The notes: generated by a model not told the origin, from the letters alone. A stretch of DNA of 64,000 nucleotides from Bacteroidia bacterium 43-41 (GCA_001898165.1 MKTD01000023.1:1-64000); one strand, 5' to 3'. Counted from the stretch's first letter, positions 17,930-27,926 are shown. Made by a program: numbers and translations.

Positions 17930-19585
17930 ATGAAAACACTGAAAATAAAATACATAATAGCAGCCATTACATTAGGCATATTTACCTCCTGTAATATTCT
18001 TGATATCGACCCCAAGGACTCCTATACGGAAAAGGGAATCTTTTCAGACCTTGCCCTCACAGAGGCTTATCTTACCAAGCATTACGCGTTCTTAAAAGCC
18101 GGGTGGGGAGCAGACTGGGTCTATGCAGATCAATATTCACTACGATTCGTAAGCGATGAATCGATGTGTAACTTTAATTGGCAAGGTTATCACAATGTAA
18201 ACAACGGTGCTATGACCCCCGATCAAATCGGAGGCATAAACATTTGGTCTGACTATTACGCCAAAATAAAGGACATCAACATATTTTTCAATAATTTAGA
18301 CGTGCTGCAAGCGCTCGACGAAACGTCAAGAAATACATTGACCGGTGAAGCCCACTTTTTTCGCGCGTTTTACTACATGAGTCTGGTAAATATGTATGGA
18401 GGCGTCCCTTTAATCACCAAAACACTGAACTTGAATGATCCCGATTTAATGGTGCCACGAAACAGTTACGAGGAGTGCGCCGACTTTGTGGTGAAGGAAT
18501 TTCAGAAAGCGGCCGACTTGCTGCCCGAAAAACAGACCGGAGAGAACTTCGGGCGCGCCACCAAAGGCGCTGCGCTTGCCCTGAAATCTCGTATGCTGTT
18601 GTATATGGCAAGTCCGCTGTGGAATACCACAAACGACAAGGCAAAATGGCAACAAGCGGCCACAGCAGCCGAAGAAGTGATGAAATTGGGATACCGCCTG
18701 GATAACGATTACCAAGGGTTATTCCTCAATCCCAGAAGCTCCGAAATTATTTTCCAACGCTTATACACCCAGGAATTTGGCACCTATTTCGACTGGACCA
18801 ATACGCCAAACGGTTGGGGAGGATATTCCGCCACCTGTGTATTGCAAGGCATGGTGGACTCTTACGAGAACGAAGACGGCACTATGCCCAATCCGGCCAA
18901 CTATGCAACCGCGACCTCTGATCCGTGGAAAAACAGAGATCCCCGCTTATATGCGTCTATCCTTTGTGACGGACAAACGTTCAGAGGCGACGTTGTGGAT
19001 TTTTGGGAAAATGAAGACGGAAAATCCGGTGGCCGTAGCAGCCGATTCGGCAACGAAGGATGGAACGCCGCTAAAACCAGCTATACCCTGCGCAAGTTCA
19101 TGGACGAATCGTTAAAAAATGCTTGGTCGGACAAGAGCAAACAACCCTGGGTATTCTGCCGCTTAGGCGAAATATACCTAAACTACGCCGAAGCCAAATA
19201 CCATTTAGGCGATGAAGCTACTGCCCGTGAATACGTGAATAAAATCCGCGCCCGGGCACGTGGCGGAAAAGCCGGAATATTGCCCGATATCACAGAAACA
19301 GGTGACGCGCTGCTGAAACGCATACAGCACGAACGCAAGATTGAACTGGCGTTTGAAGACCATCGGTTTTTCGACGTAAGGCGCTGGAAAATAGCTGAAC
19401 AGACAGACAATATGCCCGGGAAGGGAATAAGAGTTGTACGCAAGCCAAACGGAGATAAAACATACACCATCATCACCGTACAGCCTGATCGCAAATTTAT
19501 TGTTCCCAACCACTATTTATTGCCTATTCCGAGAAGCGAAATTCAGAAGAACGATAAACTGATACAAAATCCGGGATATAAATAA
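17930..19585 (+). CDS. SusD/RagB-family surface glycan-binding lipoprotein
   Basis: A 551-residue lipoprotein (lipobox FTS-C, Cys21) with the SusD fold features: TGEAHFFRAFYYMSLVNMYGGVPL near residues 143-167, the TPR-rich N-terminal half, and a C-terminal part with HERKIELAFEDHRFFDVRRW and LLPIPRSEIQKNDKLIQNPGY. It forms the surface complex with the preceding SusC. A strong hairpin directly follows the stop codon and may reduce transcription of the downstream enzyme genes relative to the SusCD pair. Confidence 0.92.
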   Translation: MKTLKIKYIIAAITLGIFTSCNILDIDPKDSYTEKGIFSDLALTEAYLTKHYAFLKAGWGADWVYADQYSLRFVSDESMCNFNWQGYHNVNNGAMTPDQIGGINIWSDYYAKIKDINIFFNNLDVLQALDETSRNTLTGEAHFFRAFYYMSLVNMYGGVPLITKTLNLNDPDLMVPRNSYEECADFVVKEFQKAADLLPEKQTGENFGRATKGAALALKSRMLLYMASPLWNTTNDKAKWQQAATAAEEVMKLGYRLDNDYQGLFLNPRSSEIIFQRLYTQEFGTYFDWTNTPNGWGGYSATCVLQGMVDSYENEDGTMPNPANYATATSDPWKNRDPRLYASILCDGQTFRGDVVDFWENEDGKSGGRSSRFGNEGWNAAKTSYTLRKFMDESLKNAWSDKSKQPWVFCRLGEIYLNYAEAKYHLGDEATAREYVNKIRARARGGKAGILPDITETGDALLKRIQHERKIELAFEDHRFFDVRRWKIAEQTDNMPGKGIRVVRKPNGDKTYTIITVQPDRKFIVPNHYLLPIPRSEIQKNDKLIQNPGYK

Positions 19586-19594
19586 CCAGTTGTT

Positions 19595-19632
19595 ATTTTC
19601 GGGAATAGGACATTTGTTTTATTCCCGAAAAT
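19595..19632 (+). terminator. Hairpin after susD, terminator or attenuator
   Basis: Perfect 13-base arms (ATTTTCGGGAATA and TATTCCCGAAAAT) enclose a 12-base loop, 9 bases after the SusD stop codon, followed by a moderately T-rich stretch (TCATTTTATTTAC). Position and strength fit a partial terminator setting the SusCD-to-enzyme ratio. Confidence 0.65.
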
Positions 19633-19674
19633 TCATTTTATTTACTATTCAAATCCCTTAATTTCTCTGTCGTT

Positions 19675-21672
19675 ATGTATAAAAAAAATCTGATCTGGGC
19701 AGCCTTTGCTCTTTTGACCCTATTCTCAGCCAAAGCAAATGAACAGCGTTGGAAAATAGCCGATGACGGCAGCATCTATTGGACAATAGGTGCCGATATT
19801 CCCCACACCGATCACATTGAGATGAGCGGCAAGAGCGTATCGGTAGTGCTTCGTTACGGAGTAAACAGCCAAGGCGCATTTACCCTCAATAAAAGTATGG
19901 TATGGCCCCTGCTCAGAACAATACCTAACAATACCCACGCGAGCCTGATGCGTCGTTTTAACTGGAATCCGCTGGATCTTATTACCGTAAACGGACGCGA
20001 ATTGCAAAATGAAAAAGTACAAAAAATAACCCTCAAAGGGAAATTATCCGTAGAAAGCCGCTTTGACCTATGGAGAGACGATAGCTTTACGTTGCTGCGC
20101 GAATACTTTCCTTCTACCGATAAGCCTTTCCTGATTGAAACATATAAAATCATTAATACAGGGAAAAGAGCTCTGTATATTGAAATACCCGACTCTAAAA
20201 ACAGGATCTATACCGATAGGGTCAAAGGTGTGGATGGCACTTATAGAATAGAAACAGCCATTGTCGAAAACGGAGCCTTCAACCTAAACCCCGGAGAAGA
20301 ATTGTCTTTCAGCGCTTACATTGCTGCCTATCGAAAAGACGAAGCCTCTATCGACCTGAATATTAATCAGGAAAGAGCAAACAGGGACAACCTCGTTACA
20401 TCCTGGATGAATAATCTGGAACTCGAAACTCCCGATAAGATAATAGACCATATGTTTGCCTTTTCTAAAATCCGGGCCTGCGAAAGTATTTACCAAACCA
20501 AAGGCGGGCCTATGCACGGTCCCGGCGGCGAATCATACTACGCTGCCATCTGGGCAAACGATCAGGCAGAGTACATCAATCCCTACTTCCCATTTACCGG
20601 ATATGAGTATGGCAACGCTTCCGCATTAAACTCTTTTATGCACTTCGCCCGTTTTATGAATCCGGAAAACAAACCGATACCCAGCTCTATCATAGCCGAA
20701 GGCCTTGATATTTGGAACGGCGTTGGCGACAGGGGGGATGCCGCCATGATTGCATACGGGGCCGCCCGGTACGCTTTGGCACGCGGCAGTAAAGCAGAAG
20801 CCCTTCAGCTATGGCCCCTTATAGAATGGTGCTTACACTACAACCAATCGAAACTGAATCCTCAGGGTGTAGTCATGTCGGATACCGACGAGTTGGAAAA
20901 CCGTTTTCCCTCGGGCGACGCCAATCTTTGCACCTCTTCACTCTATTACGATGCACTCCTGTCGGCAGCCTACCTCGCGGATGAGATAGGCCAGAAAGGA
21001 GCAAAAACCTATCGCGACCAAGCGGCCAAACTTCGGGAAAATATAGAAAAATATTTTGGCGCTACCGTAGAAGGATTCAACACTTATGCTTATTATAAAG
21101 GTAACGATGTCCTGCGCTCCTGGATATGTATTCCCCTCACCGTAGGAATTAACGAAAGAGTTTCCGGCACAATTGACGCTCTGTTCTCTCCCCGCTTATG
21201 GACAGAAAACGGACTGCTGACCCAAGCAGGCAGCGAAACATTTTGGGATCGTTCTACCCTTTATGCTTTACGGGGCGTATATGCCATAGGCGAAACGGAA
21301 AAAGCTACAAAATTCCTGCATCACTATTCGGCAACGCGCCTTTTGGGCGATCACGTGCCTTATGCCATTGAAGCGTGGCCCGAAGGCGAACAACGTCACC
21401 TCTCTGCCGAAAGCGGGCTCTATGGACGGATTATCACCGAAGGAATGTTTGGCATCCGCCCCGTGGGACTAAAGAGTTTCACACTTACGCCCAGGCTGCC
21501 CGCCGAATGGGACCAAATGGCACTACGTCGCATCCACGCTTTTAATACCGTTTTTGACATTGAAGTAAAACGGATTCCCCAAAACCGTTTGCAAGTGGAA
21601 ATTATACAAAACGGCAAAACAAAAACTCTTACTGTAAAAGAGAGCGAAACCATCAAATTTACATTGAAATAG
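19675..21672 (+). CDS. Exported six-hairpin (alpha/alpha)6-barrel glycosidase-like protein
   Basis: A 665-residue exported protein with signal peptide (1-21). An N-terminal beta-sandwich (about 25-245) is followed by an (alpha/alpha)6 barrel (about 255-590) and a short C-terminal beta region. Barrel features include GGPMHGPGGESYYAAIWANDQAEY near 281-304, VGDRGDAAMIAYGAARYALARG, and SAESGLYGRIITEGMFGIRP near the end, the pattern seen at the close of GH65-, GH78- and GH94-like barrels. Asp301 and Glu303 in the ANDQAEY segment, or the SAESG glutamate, are acid candidates. I could not place it in a numbered GH family. It lies after SusCD in the GH97 PUL, so it probably acts on the same glycan in the periplasm. 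Confidence 0.7.
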   Translation: MYKKNLIWAAFALLTLFSAKANEQRWKIADDGSIYWTIGADIPHTDHIEMSGKSVSVVLRYGVNSQGAFTLNKSMVWPLLRTIPNNTHASLMRRFNWNPLDLITVNGRELQNEKVQKITLKGKLSVESRFDLWRDDSFTLLREYFPSTDKPFLIETYKIINTGKRALYIEIPDSKNRIYTDRVKGVDGTYRIETAIVENGAFNLNPGEELSFSAYIAAYRKDEASIDLNINQERANRDNLVTSWMNNLELETPDKIIDHMFAFSKIRACESIYQTKGGPMHGPGGESYYAAIWANDQAEYINPYFPFTGYEYGNASALNSFMHFARFMNPENKPIPSSIIAEGLDIWNGVGDRGDAAMIAYGAARYALARGSKAEALQLWPLIEWCLHYNQSKLNPQGVVMSDTDELENRFPSGDANLCTSSLYYDALLSAAYLADEIGQKGAKTYRDQAAKLRENIEKYFGATVEGFNTYAYYKGNDVLRSWICIPLTVGINERVSGTIDALFSPRLWTENGLLTQAGSETFWDRSTLYALRGVYAIGETEKATKFLHHYSATRLLGDHVPYAIEAWPEGEQRHLSAESGLYGRIITEGMFGIRPVGLKSFTLTPRLPAEWDQMALRRIHAFNTVFDIEVKRIPQNRLQVEIIQNGKTKTLTVKESETIKFTLK

Positions 21673-21745
21673 AGGATGTAACTTTCGCATGCACTATCCG
21701 GAAAAATATGCAAAAGTTAAGTTAATAATTAAACAGGCAAAATTT

Positions 21746-22780
21746 ATGAAAAAAATATTTTTAAATTTTATATTTATCTCAATACTGTTCTCAGTCTTGC
21801 AGGGGTGCAGCAAAAACACTCCTGAACCGCCTGTCCCTACAAATAATGTGGTGGCGGAAATTAATACTCCGGCAGGAGAAAAAGGGTATATTTACATTGA
21901 CGGGAAATACATCGAGCGAGTGGCTCCGGCAGCGGTTTCATTGAAAAAAGGGAAACATGTCGTAGGAATAGCACTGAAAGACAGCTGGAAATATCTTAGA
22001 AAAGAGATGGATTTTCAAGAAAACACGGTCTTGACGTTTACCGGCGAAGACCAGCCGAAGCCCAAGGTTTGGAAAGCCCTGTGGGTCGGTATATCGGCTG
22101 CCGAAGGAGGCGGTTGCACCACCCGGTTTTCCAAAGAAGAGCTAGATGCCGGATACAACTATTTCCAATGGAGCATTACCGAACATTTTGAAAAATACGC
22201 TTATGGCACCATGCAATGGGAAGTTACACGAAAAGACCTGGATGAAACCGTAAAAGTAAATCTATCAGATTCCAGATATGTATTGGAGCCTGAAGAACTC
22301 ACCCGGCATATCGATATAAAACCGGGCGATTATGACTGTATATTCGTTTTTTGGCGCGAAAAGTTCGAGGAATGCGAACTGGCGGGCAACTATTTAGGCC
22401 TGGGCTGGACCCAGCCTATGAGCAGCAGCATGAAAACGGGCTATGTAACCATCAAATTTGATGTGGGCAACGGGACAATAGAAGATAAACTGTCTTATTT
22501 CGGGAACAATGATCCGGGCATGTGGATCCACGAGTGGCTGCATACCGTGGGCGAAGTGTATTACACATCACGCGGCTGCGTCCTTCCGAAGCAAGCAGGC
22601 GACGGTCTCAGGGTGCACGCTGCCGAAATTTACAACTATAAGTTCCCCTGGTTGGATTGGTATCGGGATTTCATCTCTGCACGCGTAAAAGATCCCTCTT
22701 ACGGTTATGTAGGCATCGGGCCTGAAATGTTGCTGAAATGCTCGTTGAGAGAAGAAGCAGGAAATATATGTAACGAATAA
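21746..22780 (+). CDS. Lipoprotein with PEGA-like domain and HExxH metallopeptidase-like motif
   Basis: The ATG at 21746 gives 344 residues starting MKKIFLNF with lipobox VLQG-C (Cys21). A longer frame from 21689 would place 19 residues ahead of the signal and is rejected. After a Pro-rich linker, residues about 35-95 resemble a PEGA domain (GYIYIDGKYIERVAPAAVSL), a small surface beta module. The remaining 250 residues contain MWIHEWLHTVGEVYY with the zinc-binding pattern HExxH (His262, Glu263, His266). The family is not known to me. It sits between the six-hairpin enzyme and the HTCS in the GH97 PUL. A metallopeptidase or mucinase-like role is suggested only by the motif. Confidence 0.65.
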   Translation: MKKIFLNFIFISILFSVLQGCSKNTPEPPVPTNNVVAEINTPAGEKGYIYIDGKYIERVAPAAVSLKKGKHVVGIALKDSWKYLRKEMDFQENTVLTFTGEDQPKPKVWKALWVGISAAEGGGCTTRFSKEELDAGYNYFQWSITEHFEKYAYGTMQWEVTRKDLDETVKVNLSDSRYVLEPEELTRHIDIKPGDYDCIFVFWREKFEECELAGNYLGLGWTQPMSSSMKTGYVTIKFDVGNGTIEDKLSYFGNNDPGMWIHEWLHTVGEVYYTSRGCVLPKQAGDGLRVHAAEIYNYKFPWLDWYRDFISARVKDPSYGYVGIGPEMLLKCSLREEAGNICNE

Positions 22781-22818
22781 CACTCTGCTGACGGCTCACT
22801 TATTAAGGTCGCTGTGAA

Positions 22819-22835
22819 GTTTTGCGTCGCAAAAC
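22819..22835. repeat. Perfect inverted repeat upstream of HTCS gene
   Basis: GTTTTGCG-T-CGCAAAAC, with 8-base arms around one central base, lies 79 bases before the HTCS start codon. No T-run follows, so an operator is as likely as a weak terminator. Confidence 0.5.
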
Positions 22836-22879
22836 ATTTGTCCGGATACCAAAAAAAACGTAACATTGTACTTTAAAAA

Positions 22880-22887
22880 TAGATTTG
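22880..22887 (+). promoter_or_regulatory. Bacteroidota-type -7 box for HTCS gene
   Basis: TAGATTTG fits TAnnTTTG and lies 27 bases upstream of the HTCS ATG. A good -33 box is not visible at the usual spacing. Confidence 0.4.
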
Positions 22888-22913
22888 CCTTTTTTTAAAT
22901 TCAATCCTGGTAA

Positions 22914-25900
22914 ATGAAAAAAGAACGCCTCAAATATTATTCTATAATCCTTATGTTGTTTTGCGTACTCTCTGTTCACGGACAGTTCTTCAGGCATTAC
23001 ACCATCAATGACGGATTGTCGAATAACGCGGTGTATAGTATTTTCCAGGATAGCAAAGGGCTTATGTGGTTTGGTACTATTAACGGGCTCCACTCTTTTG
23101 ATGGATTGCACATCAGCGTAGTTAAAAATTCATCGGATAAAATCACTCTCGGAAATGTTATTTACTCCATAAGCGAAGATCATTTGCGCCGTTTGTGGAT
23201 TGCTTCGGACAGCGGATTAACCCTTTACAGTCTAGAAAAAGGCTCATTTCTACCTTTTGAGCAGGCTACCGATAGCGGTGTGAAAATACACTCGTACGTA
23301 AGTTACGTATTTAAAGACAGCCACAACAATATGTGGATTAGCACGGTGGGCCAGGGTGTTTTTTGTTATTCAGCCAACGGAAAGTTATTGCAATATACTG
23401 CCGGACAAATTCCGTCAAATAACATAAAACACATTACCGAAGATAAGTCCGGTATCATCTGGATCACTACTATTGACAAAGGGATTTGTAGTTATAATCC
23501 GTTAACACATGCATTCTCTTCTTATATCGATGCCGACGCACTCAAGAATCTAGTGGTTTTTGAAGATTCGCAAGCCAATTTATGGGTAGGCAATGCCGGA
23601 AAGGGACTTTTCCTTTTTGACCGAAAAAACGGCAAATTCAATCCAGTCATAAAACCGGAGTACCCGTATCATATGCTTCAAATAAGAAGTATCGTGGAGT
23701 ATGAACCCGGCACCCTGCTTTTGGCATCCGACGAAGGGCTTATTTCGTATTCCGTTGCTTCCGGTAAAATAAATTGGCTAAAACCTGCGGAAAACAATTA
23801 CAGAGGGTTGAACGACAAGTTTCTTCACTCCCTGTTTATTGACAACGAAAAAGGGCTTTGGATAGGCACCTATTTTGGAGGTGTAAACTATCTGGCGCCC
23901 AACAATACAAACTTTTCTTATTACGGGCGCTCAAATACTTCTATCAACGGGCGTATCGTCAGCGTTTTTGCGAAAGACGAAAAAGAAAACTTATGGTTAG
24001 GGACCGATGATGCCGGATTGTATTACTGGGATAGGGAAAAAAACGAATTTATATCTTATCAAACCAAAGTGACGTATGAAAATATACACGCTTTGCTGTG
24101 GGATAAAGACCATCTGTATGTAGGGATGTATATGGGAGGATTGGACGTACTCAACCTTAAAACAGGAAAGATAAAAAATTACAATACCAATGGCTCGTCC
24201 CATTCGCTCTATTCGTCCGGAGTGTATGCTCTATACAAAGACATATACGGAGTTTTATGGGTGGGCACTTCACTGGGGTTGAATTGTTATAACCCGCTCA
24301 GTGATGATTTTACCCGAATTGAACAGATGCGCTCGGCCGATGTGACGCATATATTGGAAGATGTGAAAGGTTTTCTTTGGGTAATGACATTGAATAAAGG
24401 TATTTTCAGGTTAGACCGCAAAACCAATCTGTGGGAAAACTACCACTATGACTCCAACAGGAGTAACGGGCTTCCATCCAATAAGATTGTAACAGCGGCC
24501 ATTGACGAAGAACAGAAACTTTGGATAGGTACAGACGGTAAAGGCCTTTGTTATTTTGATTATGATAAAAACATCTTTATTCCCGTTCCTTTAACGGGCG
24601 CTCCAAGCGATGTGATTTATAAGATCATACCGGACCACAACACACTCTGGCTCTCTACCAGTAACGGACTGCTATGCTATTATCCGGAACAAAACAGCTG
24701 GAAAGTATATACCAAATACGATGGATTGCAAGACGACCAATTCTCGCCCAACGGAGGGATAAAAATGTCAGATGGCACCCTCTATTTTGGCGGTATAAAT
24801 GGATTTAACGGATTCCGGCCTACCGAAATAAAACAAAATTACCGCCCGCCCCAACTCGTATTTACCGACTTCTCCCTTTTCAATAAGCACGTGGACAGTG
24901 AAACCAGCGACTCGCCACTTAAGGGATCCATTACATATGCAGAAAAAATCGTACTGAAAAACAAACATTCCATCTTCAGCATTAATTTTGCCGCATTGAG
25001 TTACATAAGCCCTCTGAAAAACAGATACAAATACAAACTGGAGGGTTTTGAGAAAGAGTGGACGGAAATACAAGACATACCCCGGGCAAGTTACACAAAT
25101 TTACCTGCAGGGAACTATGTCTTACGCGTCATTGGCGCCAATAGCGACGGCGTTTGGAATGAAAAAGGCATATCCTTACGCATCAAAGTCCTACCGCCGG
25201 CATGGCTCTCCCTGCCCTTTATTATTATCTATGTCCTTCTCTTGCTGGGGTTGCTTTATTATTTCTTGCATCGAATGCAAAAAGAGCACAAGAAAAAGAT
25301 AGAATACCTGGAAATTGAAAAAGAGAAACAACTTTATGATGCTAAAATTGACTTCTTTACCAATGTAGTACATGAAATACGGACCCCTCTCTCCTTAATT
25401 CTGGCGCCACTGGACCACATCATGCAGTCGACAGGTAAGATTACCGATTTTATGCCCGATTTACAGATCATTGAACGCAACGCCCAACGACTGCTTACCC
25501 TTGTCAATCAATTGATGGATTTTAGAAAAATAGAAGAAGGCGGAATAAGATTAAATTTTCAAACGATAAACTTAAACGAACTCGTAGCCGATATTTACAC
25601 GAGATTTAAATTATCGGCCGATTTAAAAAACATTCAACTGAATATCGCATTGCCGCCCAAGGGATGTTATCTCTATACAGACCCCGACGCCCTCACTAAA
25701 ATTGTCAGCAACCTTTTATCCAACGCCCTAAAATTCACCTCCAACACCATATGGATAGAATTGACCGAAGATGAAAAAACAAAACAAATCTCTCTACGGA
25801 TAAAGGACAATGGAATAGGAATAAATGAAGTGGAACAGAAAAACATATTCAAACCTTTTTATCAGATCCGCCAAAACAACCTAAATGACCAAATAGGCAC

Positions 25901-26873
25901 AGGTATAGGACTGTTTTTAGTAAAAAGTTTAATCACGCTTTTAAATGCCACACTCACACTCAAAAGCGAAAAAGAAGAAGGATCGGAGTTTATAATAGAA
26001 CTGCCGGCAGAAAATAATAACCCTGCCAATAGCATAAAGGAAGAGATCGCTCCGTATTATTTGGATAACGATCAACTTGAAGGCAGGGATGACATTTTAT
26101 TCACTAAAACCGCAAGAAATTCTCTATTGATTGTAGATGACAATGCCGATTTATTGATTTTTTTGTCCGGATTATTTAAAGAACAATACGAAGTAATTGC
26201 CGCCGTTGATGGAGAAGACGCCTTACAGCAACTCGAAAAGAAACAGCCCGATTTAATAATAAGCGATGTCATGATGCCCAAAATGGACGGATTTGAACTA
26301 TGCTCACGGATAAAAAACGATATTCAAACCAGCCATATCCCCATCTTATTATTAACGGCAAAAGTAAGCGAAACCGACCAGATTCAAGGATTGGATTACG
26401 GCGCCGATGTGTATGTTGCCAAACCATTTTCTTCGGATTTCCTAAAGGCGCAGGTAAAAAGCTTGTTGTTGAACAGAAAACGAATCAGAGATAACTTTAT
26501 GCAAGAGCCATTGGTAGCGCTATCAACAGTAGCCAACACCAATATCGACAAGATTTTTCTGGATAAAATGTCTCGGATTATAGAAGAGAACATAGCGGAG
26601 CCCTATCTAACCGTTGACTTTTTAGCACAAGAACTCTGTATGGGACGCTCCAATTTCTTTGCGAAAGTAAAAGGAATATCCGGAGTAACACCGAATGATT
26701 TCATACGGATCATACGGCTAAAAAAAGCTGCCGGATTACTCAGCTCCGAAGACATTACCATAAGAGAAACCTGCTTCCGGGTTGGTTTCACTTCACCATC
26801 CTACTTTACCAAATGCTTTCAAACACAGTTTGGCATTACACCGTCGGACTTCCTGAAAAAGGTAAGGCAATAA
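22914..26873 (+). CDS. Hybrid two-component system sensor/regulator (HTCS)
   Basis: A complete 1319-residue one-protein signalling system. The order is signal peptide (1-24), two periplasmic seven-bladed propellers built from reg_prop repeats (LMWFGTINGLHSFDG, LWIGTDGKGLCYFD), a Y_Y_Y domain (about 690-755) and a membrane helix near 765-786. Cytoplasmic parts follow: a HisKA domain with His820 in VVHEIRTPLS, an HATPase domain (IKDNGIGI; GTGIGLFLVKSL), a receiver with Asp1118 in ISDVMMPKMDG, and an AraC-type DNA-binding domain (about 1215-1317). HTCS proteins bind a signature oligosaccharide in the periplasm and activate the adjacent PUL, here the GH97-SusCD genes. Its 3' end converges on the minus-strand cluster with 13 bases between the stop codons. 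Confidence 0.95.
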   Translation: MKKERLKYYSIILMLFCVLSVHGQFFRHYTINDGLSNNAVYSIFQDSKGLMWFGTINGLHSFDGLHISVVKNSSDKITLGNVIYSISEDHLRRLWIASDSGLTLYSLEKGSFLPFEQATDSGVKIHSYVSYVFKDSHNNMWISTVGQGVFCYSANGKLLQYTAGQIPSNNIKHITEDKSGIIWITTIDKGICSYNPLTHAFSSYIDADALKNLVVFEDSQANLWVGNAGKGLFLFDRKNGKFNPVIKPEYPYHMLQIRSIVEYEPGTLLLASDEGLISYSVASGKINWLKPAENNYRGLNDKFLHSLFIDNEKGLWIGTYFGGVNYLAPNNTNFSYYGRSNTSINGRIVSVFAKDEKENLWLGTDDAGLYYWDREKNEFISYQTKVTYENIHALLWDKDHLYVGMYMGGLDVLNLKTGKIKNYNTNGSSHSLYSSGVYALYKDIYGVLWVGTSLGLNCYNPLSDDFTRIEQMRSADVTHILEDVKGFLWVMTLNKGIFRLDRKTNLWENYHYDSNRSNGLPSNKIVTAAIDEEQKLWIGTDGKGLCYFDYDKNIFIPVPLTGAPSDVIYKIIPDHNTLWLSTSNGLLCYYPEQNSWKVYTKYDGLQDDQFSPNGGIKMSDGTLYFGGINGFNGFRPTEIKQNYRPPQLVFTDFSLFNKHVDSETSDSPLKGSITYAEKIVLKNKHSIFSINFAALSYISPLKNRYKYKLEGFEKEWTEIQDIPRASYTNLPAGNYVLRVIGANSDGVWNEKGISLRIKVLPPAWLSLPFIIIYVLLLLGLLYYFLHRMQKEHKKKIEYLEIEKEKQLYDAKIDFFTNVVHEIRTPLSLILAPLDHIMQSTGKITDFMPDLQIIERNAQRLLTLVNQLMDFRKIEEGGIRLNFQTINLNELVADIYTRFKLSADLKNIQLNIALPPKGCYLYTDPDALTKIVSNLLSNALKFTSNTIWIELTEDEKTKQISLRIKDNGIGINEVEQKNIFKPFYQIRQNNLNDQIGTGIGLFLVKSLITLLNATLTLKSEKEEGSEFIIELPAENNNPANSIKEEIAPYYLDNDQLEGRDDILFTKTARNSLLIVDDNADLLIFLSGLFKEQYEVIAAVDGEDALQQLEKKQPDLIISDVMMPKMDGFELCSRIKNDIQTSHIPILLLTAKVSETDQIQGLDYGADVYVAKPFSSDFLKAQVKSLLLNRKRIRDNFMQEPLVALSTVANTNIDKIFLDKMSRIIEENIAEPYLTVDFLAQELCMGRSNFFAKVKGISGVTPNDFIRIIRLKKAAGLLSSEDITIRETCFRVGFTSPSYFTKCFQTQFGITPSDFLKKVRQ

Positions 26874-26886
26874 CATTTATGACAGC

Positions 26887-27876
26887 TTATTTTTCCGGTA
26901 CCAATGGCGCCAAACGGTCATCATCAGGTTCCAATGGTGCAAGCGCTTCACCGGTGTCGGCGCTTAAATTAATGTTGATCGAAACGGTGGTTGTCATTTC
27001 GTAATAACTATTTTTATCATAGACGGGGGTTGCCATACCGGAAAAACTATAGGCACGCCATGGATTAAGCAAAAAAGCATCGAATCCTTTTATATCCTGA
27101 ATCAGTACTGGATTATCCGTGATTTGGAAAGGAATACCCAAGCCTACAGGTTCATCAACTGGTATTAATTGTCCCGCGAGATCATTCCAAACTAGATTTT
27201 CTCCGCTTGTTTCGGGACGGTCTGAATTTTTCAACCATCTCCCTCCGGTAATGTAGATCGCATATGGTGGCGCTTGTTGCACTAATGGCGCAAGTTGTTC
27301 ATCATCACCCTCTTCTGCCGGCTGGTAGGGTTTTATTTGAATTTTTATAGCTTCTATTTCGTTGCTTCCGTTAGCAGACGATTTTGCCGTTACAACATAT
27401 TGTTCTTCTTTACCCACCTGTTTCCAATCTTGATTAATACTCTGAACGGCTACCTGCAAAGGGTAATCTTTGGATTCAATAATTTTCATTGTGGCAGGGT
27501 CTCGTTTCAGTGCAAACTTGCTACTGCCCTCAAAAACGGGACAATTATCGCACGTCAGGCGTTCAGAAGGTTTTATCATATACATTTTCACCCTGTATTG
27601 GTTGGATCTTCCATAAAAGCCGGATGTGATTACTGTTTGCTCTTGTTCGCAACGCCGTTTGCCGTTTTTAGGTGGATTATGATAGGTTATTCTATTAATA
27701 GTAATAGTGATACACCCTGTCAAAAATTCATTACCCGAACTTTTGATGGCTTGCTCAGCCTTTAGTATTTTTTCTATCTCTTTCAGTTTCTTCGTTTGGC
27801 CAATGGCTATTCCGTTTGTAAACAGAAAGATAAGGCAAAAAGCCCATTTGATTATTGTATGTGCGTGTGTGTTCAT
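26887..27876 (-). CDS. Exported protein of unknown function, LAPLVPEK-tail paralogue 1
   Basis: A 329-residue protein with signal peptide (1-26, GIAIGQ) and no lipobox, so periplasmic or secreted. It is a paralogue of the product of 30455-31531: both start MN-HAHT-IKW, share the internal pattern SINQDWKQVG/SISQGWVDIN, a lysine-rich ITGG-WLK strand, ...IKGFDAFLLNP, and end with the same 18 residues, LAPLEPDDDRLAPLVPEK. A further LAPLV occurs internally near residue 196. A CDNC cysteine pair is present. The composition is beta-rich. I do not recognise a family. It is the last gene of the minus-strand cluster and directly follows the split Ig/coiled-coil gene. Confidence 0.75.
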   Translation of the reverse strand: MNTHAHTIIKWAFCLIFLFTNGIAIGQTKKLKEIEKILKAEQAIKSSGNEFLTGCITITINRITYHNPPKNGKRRCEQEQTVITSGFYGRSNQYRVKMYMIKPSERLTCDNCPVFEGSSKFALKRDPATMKIIESKDYPLQVAVQSINQDWKQVGKEEQYVVTAKSSANGSNEIEAIKIQIKPYQPAEEGDDEQLAPLVQQAPPYAIYITGGRWLKNSDRPETSGENLVWNDLAGQLIPVDEPVGLGIPFQITDNPVLIQDIKGFDAFLLNPWRAYSFSGMATPVYDKNSYYEMTTTVSININLSADTGEALAPLEPDDDRLAPLVPEK

Positions 27877-27926
27877 CGTTATTCGTTTTTATGATTTGAC
27901 AAGAGATGTGATTATTGACATGAGTT

